Source: SHZL01 sp031362985
Lineage (GTDB): Bacteria > Pseudomonadota > Gammaproteobacteria > Xanthomonadales > SZUA-36
Length of the DNA: 64,000 nucleotides
Assembly: GCA_031362985.1 (NCBI GenBank)
Contig: JANLTO010000179.1
Coordinates: 10,831 to 74,830, forward strand
Direction of reading: 5' to 3'
Shown: positions 25,296 through 33,797 of the stretch, piece by piece
How positions within the stretch are numbered: position 1 is the stretch's first letter
Layout: the number at the start of each line of letters is the position of its first letter
Program-made: the position numbers and the translations under genes
Notes under the pieces: model-generated
What the model saw: the letters and a program-made list of their open reading frames with translations, nothing else
What the model was told of the DNA's origin: nothing
The model's database searches: none

Positions 25296-25727
25296 TTACT
25301 GCTGGGCGCTACCGCCGCTGTCGGAGCTTGCTTCAGTCTCAAGTCCGTTGCGGACTTTGTAACTATGCACAGCCTCATTGAAACGCCCTGCAACGCGCTC
25401 TTCCATGTCCACGGAATAATTATAGGAGGCAACCAGTGCCTGTTTGTTGCCGGCCGTAAGGTCTGCACCACTTTCTTCAGCAGCCTTCAGGCAGTCGCGA
25501 TAGACCTGCAGGGTCGCCTGGAAATCGGCAATTTGGCCTTTGGCGGCGATCAACTGGTCTTTGGTCGCGTCTTCCGGAATGGCATCGGGCGCGGCAGGCA
25601 ATACGCACTTCTGTGCCGCTTCCGGGAGGACCACGACGTAATCCTCTTCTTCTGCGGTTTTCTCGGCTTGGGCAAATGCTGTATTCATGAACAAACCGGC
25701 AATTAACAAAATCAATGCTTTTTTCAC
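25296..25727 (-). CDS. Small exported protein of unknown function
   Basis: The 143 residues begin with a signal peptide (MKKALILLIAGLFMNTAFAQA). The mature part has a PEAAQKCVLPAAPDAIPEDATK segment, a predicted long helical hairpin (KDQLIAAKGQIADFQATLQVYRDCLKAAEES) and a helix FNEAVHSYKVRNGLE. Two cysteines (in KCVLP and RDCLK) could form one disulphide. The tail is Ser/Gly/Gln-rich. I do not recognise a named family. It lies between the two giant propeller genes, sharing direction with copy 1. Confidence 0.7.
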   Translation of the reverse strand: MKKALILLIAGLFMNTAFAQAEKTAEEEDYVVVLPEAAQKCVLPAAPDAIPEDATKDQLIAAKGQIADFQATLQVYRDCLKAAEESGADLTAGNKQALVASYNYSVDMEERVAGRFNEAVHSYKVRNGLETEASSDSGGSAQQ

Positions 25728-25791
25728 GGTGACACTCCATTAGAACCAGCGGCGATTATAGCCGAATCGCCGCAAGGAAAAAGCCTGGGTA

Positions 25792-25820
25792 AGGGAATCT
25801 CTGATTTGTTCAGAGTTTCC
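25792..25820. repeat. REP-like palindromic element, copy 1
   Basis: AGGGAA, one base, CTCTGA, a short T-rich centre, TCAGAG, one base, TTCC. The same 29-bp sequence with three changes occurs at 35922-35950. Both copies are intergenic, so this is probably a dispersed repetitive palindrome of the genome. Confidence 0.55.
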
Positions 25821-25840
25821 GCGGTTCAGGGATGTGCCGC

Positions 25841-25871
25841 CATTTTCGATGATTGCAAATCATTGAAAATG
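25841..25871. promoter_or_regulatory. 31-bp near-perfect palindrome
   Basis: CATTTTCGATGATT and AATCATTGAAAATG face each other across a three-base centre; 13 of 14 pairs are Watson-Crick and one is G-T. It sits in the divergent region. No U-run follows on either side, so an operator is more likely than a terminator. Confidence 0.45.
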
Positions 25872-26060
25872 AGCCCAAACACTCTTTAACTTTCCTGGGC
25901 ACACTTTTTGTTTGGCGTGCGCTGATCATTCATGGATGGATTCATCTGAGCTTCCTAACATGAAATATGACATTTCTATCCAGCAACGGGCTCCCTTGCA
26001 CCGCTCCACTTTCAATCGGTTACCATTGAACCTCACCCGCATAGCTTCGCAGGAGTAAAC

Positions 26061-29000
26061 ATGCCCAGTCTCGAGACCTGGCTTCGTCTTTCCCGTTTCA
26101 CGGTTTTGTTGCTGCTGTCATTCAGCCTGAGTGCGGGGTTTGATCCTGACCTGTTGCAGGGTCTGGCTGCACGCTCAATTGGACCGGCTTCAGTCAGTGG
26201 CCGTATCACGGCCATCGATGCGCTGGAGTCTGACCCGAATCATATCGTGATCGGCGCGGCTACCGGGGGCGTCTGGATTTCCACGAATGGAGGCCTGACC
26301 TGGACCCCGGTGTTCGATGACCAACCCGTGGCTTCGATTGGCGCGTTGGCCATCAACCAGAGCAATCCCGACATCATCTGGGTGGGCACGGGCGAAGGCA
26401 ACACGCGAAATTCCACCTCCATCGGGGGCGGACTGTTCAAGTCCGTAGACGGAGGACGCAGCTGGAAACTGCTTGGCCTGGCCAATACCGAGCGCATTCA
26501 CCGCATAGCCCTGGATCCGCACAATCCGGAAATCGCCTACGTGGCGGCCCTTGGAACGCTATGGGGCGAAAATACCGAGCGCGGCATTTTCAAGACTGTT
26601 GACGGCGGCATGAGTTGGGGAAAAGTCCTTTACGTGGACGAAAGAACGGGGGGTACTGACGTCAAGATCGACCCGTTCAACCCCGACAAGATCTATGCAG
26701 CCATGTGGCAGCATCGACGCTGGCCCTATTTTTTCAAGTCCGGCGGTCCCGGATCCGGCATGTACATTTCCTGGGATGGCGGCGCCAGTTGGACCCGGAA
26801 AACCGAAGATGACGGCTTACCGGAAGGCGAGCTTGGCCGAATTACGTTCGCTCCTTCGGCAGCCGAGCCAGGCCGGGTATATGCCCTGGTAGAAGCGAAA
26901 AAAAGCGCCATGGTGCGTTCCACCGACGGAGGTGACAGCTGGAACCGGGCCAATGAGCAGTTCGATATCGCCGTTCGGCCGTTTTATTACAACGAGGTCA
27001 CAGCTGATCCGGAAAATCCGGAACGGGTCTACAACATCGCCTCGCTGCTGAGTGTTTCCATAGACGGGGGCAAGACATTTACCAATAACCCGGTGATTGC
27101 CTGTTGCGAACCGTCCAATACCATCCACATTGATAACCATGCCTTCTGGATCAACCCGGCCGATCCCCGGCAACTGATCATCGGCAACGATGGCGGCATA
27201 GCCATTTCGCACGACCGTGGTGAGACCTGGCGCTTCGTTCGCAACCTGCCCCTGTCGCAGTTCTATCACGTAGCAGTGGACAATGATAATCCGTATCACG
27301 TGTACGGTGGACTACAGGATAATGGTTCATGGCGCGGGCCCGCAGAGGTCTGGGATATTGGCGGGATTCGCAATCTGCATTGGCAGGAAGTGGGTTTTGG
27401 CGACGGCTTCGACACCCTGCCCGACCCGCAAAATTCCCGAGCGGGTTACGTTATGTCCCAGGGTGGCTACCTATTGCGCTGGAACCTGGACACCGGTGAA
27501 CAGCGCCTGATCCGCCCTGATCCCCAACCCCTGGACGCTGACCTGCGGTTTAACTGGAATGCCGGCCTGGCGCAGGATCCGTTTGATCCGGCCACCATCT
27601 ACTACGGCAGCCAGTTCCTGCATAAATCCACGGACCGTGGCAACTCCTGGACCGTCATCAGTCCTGATCTGACATCCAACGATCCCGCGATGCAGACCTT
27701 TCGCACCAGCGGCGGTATCACACCTGATGTGACCGCTGCAGAAAACTACACCACCATCGTGGCGGTGGCACCCAGTCCGATTGAGCAAAACACCCTGTGG
27801 CTCGGAACGGATGACGGCAGGGTGCACATCACACGCGACGGCGGGAAAACCTGGGACCGCATCGACGGCGGGGCAAAAGGTGTTTCTGCCGGTGCCTGGG
27901 TGCCGATGATTACGCCGTCACCGCATGATGCCGGAACCGCTTTCGTGGTGTTTGACGACCACCGGCGTTCCGACATGAAACCCTACGTTTTCCGGGTGGA
28001 AAATTACGGTAGTTCCTGGAAAAGCATAGTCACACCGGATATCAGTGGGTATGCCCTGTCCGTACTGCAGGACCCGCAGGATCCGAATCTGCTGTTCATA
28101 GGCACAGAATTCGGACTGTTCATTTCGGCGGATGCCGGTTCAAGCTGGACCCGCTTCAGCGCCGGACTGCCCACCGCTTCAGTAATGGACATGACCATAC
28201 AGCAGCGGGAGAACGACCTGGTGCTGGGCACGCATGGCCGCTCCATTTACATAATTGATGACTACAGCGCCCTGCGCGGACTCAAGCCTGCAGACTTTGC
28301 AAAGCGCCTTGCCATTCTGTCGGCAACGACGGGGCAACAATACACTGCGACCATGCCACCCTCGACCCGCTTTACCGGCTCAAGCGAATTCCGCGGAGAC
28401 AACGAGCCTTACGGAGTGATGATCACCTTTATGGCCAGCGGCAGCGACCTGCCGCATCCCGACAAAGATGCCGAGAAAACACGTAAAGCGGCGCTACGAG
28501 ACGCAGCCAGCGGCGAGGCTGTAACCGAATCGGCACTCGCAGCAAACAAGACGGATGCTGCAAAGCTACCCAAAGTGAGTGTTGTGGTCACAGATTCAGA
28601 AGGCGTGGCCATCCGTCATTTCACTCAGGCAGTCGTGCAGGGCCTCAACCGTCTGACTTGGGACCAGAGCCATGACGGAGTGCGGGCTATGCCAGGACTC
28701 ATTCCACCGGAACCAGATGCAGACTTGCCTGCCGGGGTTGAAGTGCCACCGGGTAATTACCAGGTCAGCATTAGCCTGGATGAAGCCGGCAAAGCCACGG
28801 TTGAGGATAGCATTTCTGTCACAGTGTCGGCTGATCCCCGCCAGGCTGTAAACGCCGGACAGCGTGCCGCGCACTACCAGAGCATGTTGGCGCTACAGGA
28901 ACTACAAGCTGCCACAGTCAGCGCAGTGGAATTTATCGTGCGCACCCGCAGTGACCTCGATACCGTAGACCGCCTGATCGCACAGCAAAACGATGCAGCA

Positions 29001-29357
29001 AAAAATGCAGGCGGGGATGATGCGAGCCTGGAGAAACTCACTGAGCAGTCCGCCAGCATGCGTAAAAGCCTTGATGCCGTGGAAGCCAAATTCCGCGCTG
29101 CCCCGGACACCAGGGGAATAATCTACACGGATGACCAGGTGGATAGCCGGATTGGCCTGGCGCAGGCCTATGTTGGCAGTTCACCGGAAGCCGAGACGCA
29201 AGCTGCCAGTGCTTACGTGAAACTGGCTCAGCAAAGCCTGGCCAGTGCACAGGCAGATATGAGCTCACTGATTGGGGGTGAACTTGCTGCATTCCGCAGC
29301 GCCGTTAGCGCGGCAGGCATCAGCTTGCTTGCACCTGCGGGTGCGGGAACCCCTTGA
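26061..29357 (+). CDS. Very large exported Asp-box beta-propeller protein, copy 2
   Basis: The 1098 residues start with a signal-peptide-like segment (FTVLLLLSFSLSAGF). They share the order of motifs with copy 1: SIGPASVSGRITAI, TGGVWISTNGGLTW, SVDGGRSWKLLG, TVDGGMSWGKVLYVDERTG, SWDGGASWTRK, STDGGDSWNRA, STDRGNSWTVISPDLT, TRDGGKTWDRI and SADAGSSWTRF. The final 250 residues are helical with a likely coiled coil (RSDLDTVDRLIAQQNDAAKNAG). AGGAG five bases before the ATG fixes the start. The family is widespread in aerobic heterotrophs and is annotated as VPS10-like or glycosyl hydrolase; the activity is unproved. Confidence 0.78.
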   Translation: MPSLETWLRLSRFTVLLLLSFSLSAGFDPDLLQGLAARSIGPASVSGRITAIDALESDPNHIVIGAATGGVWISTNGGLTWTPVFDDQPVASIGALAINQSNPDIIWVGTGEGNTRNSTSIGGGLFKSVDGGRSWKLLGLANTERIHRIALDPHNPEIAYVAALGTLWGENTERGIFKTVDGGMSWGKVLYVDERTGGTDVKIDPFNPDKIYAAMWQHRRWPYFFKSGGPGSGMYISWDGGASWTRKTEDDGLPEGELGRITFAPSAAEPGRVYALVEAKKSAMVRSTDGGDSWNRANEQFDIAVRPFYYNEVTADPENPERVYNIASLLSVSIDGGKTFTNNPVIACCEPSNTIHIDNHAFWINPADPRQLIIGNDGGIAISHDRGETWRFVRNLPLSQFYHVAVDNDNPYHVYGGLQDNGSWRGPAEVWDIGGIRNLHWQEVGFGDGFDTLPDPQNSRAGYVMSQGGYLLRWNLDTGEQRLIRPDPQPLDADLRFNWNAGLAQDPFDPATIYYGSQFLHKSTDRGNSWTVISPDLTSNDPAMQTFRTSGGITPDVTAAENYTTIVAVAPSPIEQNTLWLGTDDGRVHITRDGGKTWDRIDGGAKGVSAGAWVPMITPSPHDAGTAFVVFDDHRRSDMKPYVFRVENYGSSWKSIVTPDISGYALSVLQDPQDPNLLFIGTEFGLFISADAGSSWTRFSAGLPTASVMDMTIQQRENDLVLGTHGRSIYIIDDYSALRGLKPADFAKRLAILSATTGQQYTATMPPSTRFTGSSEFRGDNEPYGVMITFMASGSDLPHPDKDAEKTRKAALRDAASGEAVTESALAANKTDAAKLPKVSVVVTDSEGVAIRHFTQAVVQGLNRLTWDQSHDGVRAMPGLIPPEPDADLPAGVEVPPGNYQVSISLDEAGKATVEDSISVTVSADPRQAVNAGQRAAHYQSMLALQELQAATVSAVEFIVRTRSDLDTVDRLIAQQNDAAKNAGGDDASLEKLTEQSASMRKSLDAVEAKFRAAPDTRGIIYTDDQVDSRIGLAQAYVGSSPEAETQAASAYVKLAQQSLASAQADMSSLIGGELAAFRSAVSAAGISLLAPAGAGTP

Positions 29358-29373
29358 CCAAGGCCTGATTACA

Positions 29374-31104
29374 ATGGGCATCATCGAGGAAGTAGCACGC
29401 ACCATTCTGGACGGTTTTAACCTGCACTATGAGTTGTTCCGGCAATTCAGTTCCAATGCGCGGTTGCATTTTGAATGCGCAGACTGGAAAAGCGGACGCG
29501 AAGACCAGGCGAAGCGCATCCGCGGATACGATCTGCGTGTCAGCGAAACCGTGGAAACCTTGGTGAACGCTTTTCCCGCCGCCAGCAGCAGCGATGCATT
29601 GTGGCCAACCATCAAGCTGGAATACATCACCCGGTTGCTCGACCACCGTCAGCCCGAATGCGCGGAAACATTTTACAACTCCGTGGCATGCCGGGTGCTG
29701 CACCGCCGTTACTATAACAACGATTACATTTTCTGGCGGCCGACAATCAACACCGAACACCTCGAAGGTAGCGGAAAGACCTACCGGTCTTACTACCCCG
29801 AAGTGGACGGGTTGCGACGCAGCCTGCTGGAAATGCTGACAGATTTCAGGCTGGTCAGCGGCTTTGAAAACCTGCGCAGGGATGTGCGCAATCTTGAGCA
29901 GGCGCTCATCAGGCAAAGAGGCAGAAACTGGAAAGCGCAGCCCAACTTGCAACTGCAAGCCCTGGGCTCGGTGTTCTATCGAAACAAGGCAGCATACGTC
30001 GTGGCGCGGCAAGTCAATGGCAACGAAATCCTGCCGCTTATCATCCCGCTGTTGAAAAACGAGCAAGGCACGATTTTCGTGGATGCCCTGCTGATGAATG
30101 CGATGGATGTATCGGTACTGTTCAGTTTTTCCCACGCCTATTTCATGGTGGATATGGAGATCCCGTCAGCCTACGTGTCCTTCCTGCGTTCCATCATGCC
30201 GGCCAAGTCTCTGGTTGACCTGTACGCCATGTTGGGCCTGCAAAAACACGCCAAGACCTTGTTCTACCGTGAACTGCATCACCACCTTGCGCACTCCCGC
30301 GACAATTTCATAATCGCACCAGGCATCAAGGGCACGGTCATGCTGGTGTTCACCCTGCCCTCATTTCCTTTCGTGTTCAAGCTTATCCGGGATCGTTTTG
30401 ATCCGCCCAAGAAAATGACCCGCAGCCAGGTGCGTGAGAAGTACCTGCTGGTCAAATTCCATGACCGGGTGGGGCGCCTGGCTGATACGCTGGAATATTC
30501 CAACGTCGCAATTCCGCTCGAGCGGGTCAGCGCCAGCCTGCTGCAAGAACTGCAAAAACTGGCGGGTTCATCCACAGAACGCGATGGCGCCAATCTCGTC
30601 ATCAAGCATGTTTATATTGAGCGGCGCATGATCCCGCTCAATGAGTACCTCGCCGAGTCCAGGGAGAAACAGCGGCACCGCGCAATCAATGACTACGGCA
30701 ACGCCATTCGCGACCTCGCAGGTGCGAACATTTTTCCTGGTGACATGATGCACAAGAATTTTGGCGTCACCCGTCATCACCGCGTGGTGTTCTATGACTA
30801 CGACGAAATTGTCTACATGACAGAGTGTAATTTCCGCAACATTCCTCCGGCCGCTGGAATGCAGGACGAGATGTCCACCGAACCGTGGTATTCGATACAG
30901 GATCACGATGTGTTTCCAGAAACCTTTGGTGCTTTCTTCTTTCCAGACCCGGAAGCCCGCGAACTGTTTTACCACAATCATCGCGAACTGATCACGGCCG
31001 ACTACTGGATCAAAACCCGTCAGACCATTATCGAAGGGGGCCAGCAGGATGTTTTTCCGTACCCGGAAAAGCGCAGGTTTGGCAGTCGGGAGCGCGGCAG
31101 GTGA
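29374..31104 (+). CDS. aceK: Isocitrate dehydrogenase kinase/phosphatase
   Basis: The 576 residues match the length of AceK (about 578 in E. coli). This bifunctional cytoplasmic enzyme phosphorylates and dephosphorylates isocitrate dehydrogenase and so sets flow between the TCA cycle and the glyoxylate shunt. Seen are the kinase P-loop region APGIKGTVMLVFTLPSFPFVFKLIRDRF, then REKYLLVKFHDRVGRLADTLEYSNVA, ERRMIPLNEYL, and the catalytic PGDMMHKNFGVTRHHRVVFYDYDEI. The ATG giving MGIIEEVARTIL was chosen as the conserved N-terminus; the longer frame overlaps the propeller gene. aceA and aceB are not in the window. Confidence 0.93.
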   Translation: MGIIEEVARTILDGFNLHYELFRQFSSNARLHFECADWKSGREDQAKRIRGYDLRVSETVETLVNAFPAASSSDALWPTIKLEYITRLLDHRQPECAETFYNSVACRVLHRRYYNNDYIFWRPTINTEHLEGSGKTYRSYYPEVDGLRRSLLEMLTDFRLVSGFENLRRDVRNLEQALIRQRGRNWKAQPNLQLQALGSVFYRNKAAYVVARQVNGNEILPLIIPLLKNEQGTIFVDALLMNAMDVSVLFSFSHAYFMVDMEIPSAYVSFLRSIMPAKSLVDLYAMLGLQKHAKTLFYRELHHHLAHSRDNFIIAPGIKGTVMLVFTLPSFPFVFKLIRDRFDPPKKMTRSQVREKYLLVKFHDRVGRLADTLEYSNVAIPLERVSASLLQELQKLAGSSTERDGANLVIKHVYIERRMIPLNEYLAESREKQRHRAINDYGNAIRDLAGANIFPGDMMHKNFGVTRHHRVVFYDYDEIVYMTECNFRNIPPAAGMQDEMSTEPWYSIQDHDVFPETFGAFFFPDPEARELFYHNHRELITADYWIKTRQTIIEGGQQDVFPYPEKRRFGSRERGR

Positions 31105-31149
31105 AGCACTCGAAGGTATAGCACGTGCCCCGACCGGGCAAACGTGTCG

Positions 31150-32049
31150 TCAGGCAGCCATCCAGTCGACCACCGCCTGGGCCCAGGCCTCCCCGTCTTC
31201 CTCCTGGATAAAATGATGGCCCTTCAGGGTGCAGTGTGGCTGACCCTGCGTTCCGGGGACCCATTGCCGGAATGGCCGGTCGGCGCCCTGCGTAATCGGG
31301 TCACTGTCCGAGTAACACAGCAGTACCGGCTTGTGCCACTGCATTAATTGTTTCCACGCCCTGCGGTTGTCTTCAGACGCGGGATCATCCGGGCGGCCGG
31401 GCACCAGCATGGGAAACTGGCGCGCTCCCGCTTTGAAGGAATCGTCCGGGAAAGGAGCACGATACGCGGCAATTACTGCCTCGCTCAAATTCCCCCGGCC
31501 AAACAGGTTGACAATGAATCCCGTATCAAAGTCTCCGTGGCGCTGACTGAAGGCCCGCCAGCGTTCAAATGCTTCGCCCATGCTGTGATCGCCGGTAGGC
31601 AGCCCAGTATTTGATATGGAAAAACTGGCAAACTGATCCGGGTTCTCCGCCACCAGGCGCAAACCAATCAATCCGCCCCAGTCCTGCCCCAGCAGGCATA
31701 CCTGTTCCACACGCATGGCAGCCAGCCATTGCGCCATCCACTGTACATGTTTCCTGTAAGTGTAATCCGCACGACTGGCGGGTTTGTCTGAGCGGCCAAA
31801 GCCTACGAGATCAGGCGCCAGCACGCGCAGCCCCGCGGCAGTAAATACCGGGATCATTTTGCGGTAGAGGTAACTCCAACTGGGCTCGCCATGCAGGCAC
31901 AAGACGACCCGGCCGTCACGCGGGCCTTCATCCAGGTAATGAATTCGCAAGCTGCCAAGTTCAGCGTCGGTGATATCAAGGTAGTGCGGTTGAAACGGAA
32001 ACTCCGGCAGGTCTGCAAAACACTCATCCGGGGTGCGCAGCACTGGCAT
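31150..32049 (-). CDS. Haloalkane dehalogenase (alpha/beta hydrolase)
   Basis: The 299 residues match subfamily I haloalkane dehalogenases, which replace a halide on short alkyl halides with hydroxyl. The oxyanion segment is HGEPSWSYLY (53-62), the nucleophile elbow is GQDWGG with D123 and the halide-binding Trp next to it, and the base is in HHFIQEEDGE (His near 279). N-terminal RTPDECFADLPEFPFQPHYLD is also typical. The ATG follows the msrQ stop with no gap, so it is translated from the msrPQ-side transcript. Natural substrates are not predictable. Confidence 0.85.
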   Translation of the reverse strand: MPVLRTPDECFADLPEFPFQPHYLDITDAELGSLRIHYLDEGPRDGRVVLCLHGEPSWSYLYRKMIPVFTAAGLRVLAPDLVGFGRSDKPASRADYTYRKHVQWMAQWLAAMRVEQVCLLGQDWGGLIGLRLVAENPDQFASFSISNTGLPTGDHSMGEAFERWRAFSQRHGDFDTGFIVNLFGRGNLSEAVIAAYRAPFPDDSFKAGARQFPMLVPGRPDDPASEDNRRAWKQLMQWHKPVLLCYSDSDPITQGADRPFRQWVPGTQGQPHCTLKGHHFIQEEDGEAWAQAVVDWMAA

Positions 32050-32724
32050 CTATGCAGGCTCCTTGTCCAGGGAGGGCGGGCCACTCACAGGCAGTCCGAG
32101 CATTGCTTGCCGTCGGTTCGCACTCCGTTTCTTCTTGCGCCACCCGCTCACCACACGATACCCCAGCAGCAAGGCCAGGATGCCAGCATAAATCAGCGGC
32201 TCGGAAATGTCCTTCTTAACCTGCCAGTAGAAATGCCAGACACCCAGTATGGCAATGACATACACCAGGCGGTGCAGTAACAGCCAACGACGGCCGAGGC
32301 GGCGCATCATTGCGGCCGTTGAAGTGAACGCGAGCGGAATCAGCAGAGTCAGCCCGGTAATTCCGAGCGTGATATAAGGTCGCTCGAGGATGTCCTCGCC
32401 AATGGCGGCAAAATCAAAACGCTGGTCCAGGCCCGAATAGATCAGAAAATGCAGGCAAATATAAAAAAAGGCAAACAGGCCAAACATGCGCCGAAACCGC
32501 AGCAGCCAGTTCTGGCCGGTAAGCTCCCTCAACGGGGTTACGCTGAGGGTGACCAGCAAAAAAATAAGCCCCCACAATCCGCAGCGATGGATTAATTGTT
32601 CTATGGGATTTGCGCCCAAGCCCAGCCCCGCAATACCGAAGGCTTCCAGCGCCAGCTTGCCCAGGGGCACAAGGCAAACCAGGAACACCGGTACCTTGAG
32701 CAGGCGCACCGCGCGCAGATTCAT
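32050..32724 (-). CDS. msrQ: Haem-binding membrane subunit of methionine-sulfoxide reductase
   Basis: The 224 residues form about six membrane helices of the YedZ/MsrQ ferric-reductase-like family. Marks are HRCGLWGLIFLLVTLSVTPLRELTG, RFRRMFGLFAFFYICLHFLIY with a haem His, and LGRRWLLLHRLVYVIAILGVWHFYWQVKKD with two more. It passes electrons from the quinone pool or a flavin donor to MsrP for repair of oxidised methionines in periplasmic proteins. The gene starts about 35 bp after msrP on the same strand. The C-terminal 35 residues are basic and unconserved. Confidence 0.9.
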   Translation of the reverse strand: MNLRAVRLLKVPVFLVCLVPLGKLALEAFGIAGLGLGANPIEQLIHRCGLWGLIFLLVTLSVTPLRELTGQNWLLRFRRMFGLFAFFYICLHFLIYSGLDQRFDFAAIGEDILERPYITLGITGLTLLIPLAFTSTAAMMRRLGRRWLLLHRLVYVIAILGVWHFYWQVKKDISEPLIYAGILALLLGYRVVSGWRKKKRSANRRQAMLGLPVSGPPSLDKEPA

Positions 32725-32759
32725 GGCCGCACCGGCCAGGCTAGGAGCGTAATGGTCAC

Positions 32760-33707
32760 TCAGTAGTGCTTGCGTAGATCCAGGCCAGTGTATAAAGAAG
32801 CAACCTCTTCGCCGTAGCCATTGAACATCAGCGTGGCTTGCTTCTCAGCGAAAAGGCCGCCACCGATACGGCGCTCCCTGGCCTGGCTCCAGCGCGGGTG
32901 GTCAACTTCCGGATTCACATTGGCATAGAAACCATATTCGCGTGGAGCTGACAGTGCCCAGCTGGTCTTGGGCTGGCTTTCGGTGAATTCAATTTCAACT
33001 ATGGACTTGATGCTCTTGAACCCGTATTTCCACGGCACCACCAGTCGTAAAGGGGCACCATTCTGATTGGGCAAGGCCTTGCCATAAAGCCCTATGGCCA
33101 TCAGCGCCAGGGGATTCATTGCCTCGGCAATGGTCAATCCTTCCACGTAGGGCCAATCCAGCACGCCGCGGCGTTGCCCGGGCATTTGCTTGGGATCGTA
33201 CAGGGTTTTGAAGCGGACGAATTTGGCATTGGAATTCGGCTCAAATCGCTGCACCAGGTCCGCCAAAGGAAAACCCACCCACGGAATGACCATGGACCAG
33301 GCTTCCACGCAGCGGTGCCGGTAGACGCGGTCTTGCAGCGCGTGTGGCTTGATGATGTCTTCAAAAACATAGTTTCCGGGCTTGTTGCACTCACCCGATA
33401 TCTTCACCGACCAGGGCGCGGTGACAAAATCCTGGGCGTATTCGTACGGGTCTTCCTTGCTGGTGCCAAATTCGTAAAAATTGTTGTAGGTGGTGACGTC
33501 CTCCCACGAATTGGGAACCTCTTCAGTGCTGTATGGCCCGGGCACGGTTTTCAGCGACTGCCCGCTTGCAGCCTTGGCCATGGACACGCGCGTCACCAGC
33601 GCAGCGCCGGTAACTGCCAGTGCGGCAGTTTGCAAGAATCTGCGCCGGCCCAGGTAATTGGACTCACTGGTGATTTCAGAAGATTTGATACTGTTGATTG
33701 CTGGCAT
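32760..33707 (-). CDS. msrP: Periplasmic protein-methionine-sulfoxide reductase, molybdopterin subunit
   Basis: The 315 residues start with a Tat signal (GRRRFLQTAALAVTGAALV, twin Arg at 21-22), as needed for export of a folded molybdenum enzyme. The sulfite-oxidase fold is marked by YRHRCVEAWSMVIPWVGFPL with the Mo-ligating Cys, and by LRLVVPWKYGFKSIKSIVEIEF. It reduces methionine sulfoxide in periplasmic proteins. Of several ATGs, the one giving MPAINS has GGAG nine bases upstream and was chosen; one five codons earlier is possible. It heads the msrP-msrQ-dehalogenase unit. Confidence 0.9.
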   Translation of the reverse strand: MPAINSIKSSEITSESNYLGRRRFLQTAALAVTGAALVTRVSMAKAASGQSLKTVPGPYSTEEVPNSWEDVTTYNNFYEFGTSKEDPYEYAQDFVTAPWSVKISGECNKPGNYVFEDIIKPHALQDRVYRHRCVEAWSMVIPWVGFPLADLVQRFEPNSNAKFVRFKTLYDPKQMPGQRRGVLDWPYVEGLTIAEAMNPLALMAIGLYGKALPNQNGAPLRLVVPWKYGFKSIKSIVEIEFTESQPKTSWALSAPREYGFYANVNPEVDHPRWSQARERRIGGGLFAEKQATLMFNGYGEEVASLYTGLDLRKHY

Positions 33708-33797
33708 AGGTTGATGCTCCATGATCAGGATTCGAGCATTAGACCCGATCTGCGCCCCGGGCATTACAACCATTTGCAAAAGACTCCCCGCAGTGAG

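Larger units (their letters stand above)
25728..26060. promoter_or_regulatory. Divergent intergenic region with two palindromes
   Basis: These 333 bp separate the small exported protein gene from the second propeller gene. They contain a REP-like palindrome (25792-25820), a 31-bp near-perfect palindrome (25841-25871) and, just before the rightward ATG, AGGAG five bases upstream. A 32-codon frame (25960-26058) ends at the ribosome site but has no ribosome site of its own. Both divergent promoters should lie here. Confidence 0.5.

Noticed and set aside
25960..26058. A 32-codon frame just before the second propeller gene, as a leader peptide
   Set aside because: No ribosome site and no codon pattern suggesting attenuation; its stop falls inside the ribosome site of the real gene, which may be chance.
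31105..31149. Short TGCCC/GGGCA hairpin after aceK
   Set aside because: Only five base pairs and no T-run; not enough for a terminator call.
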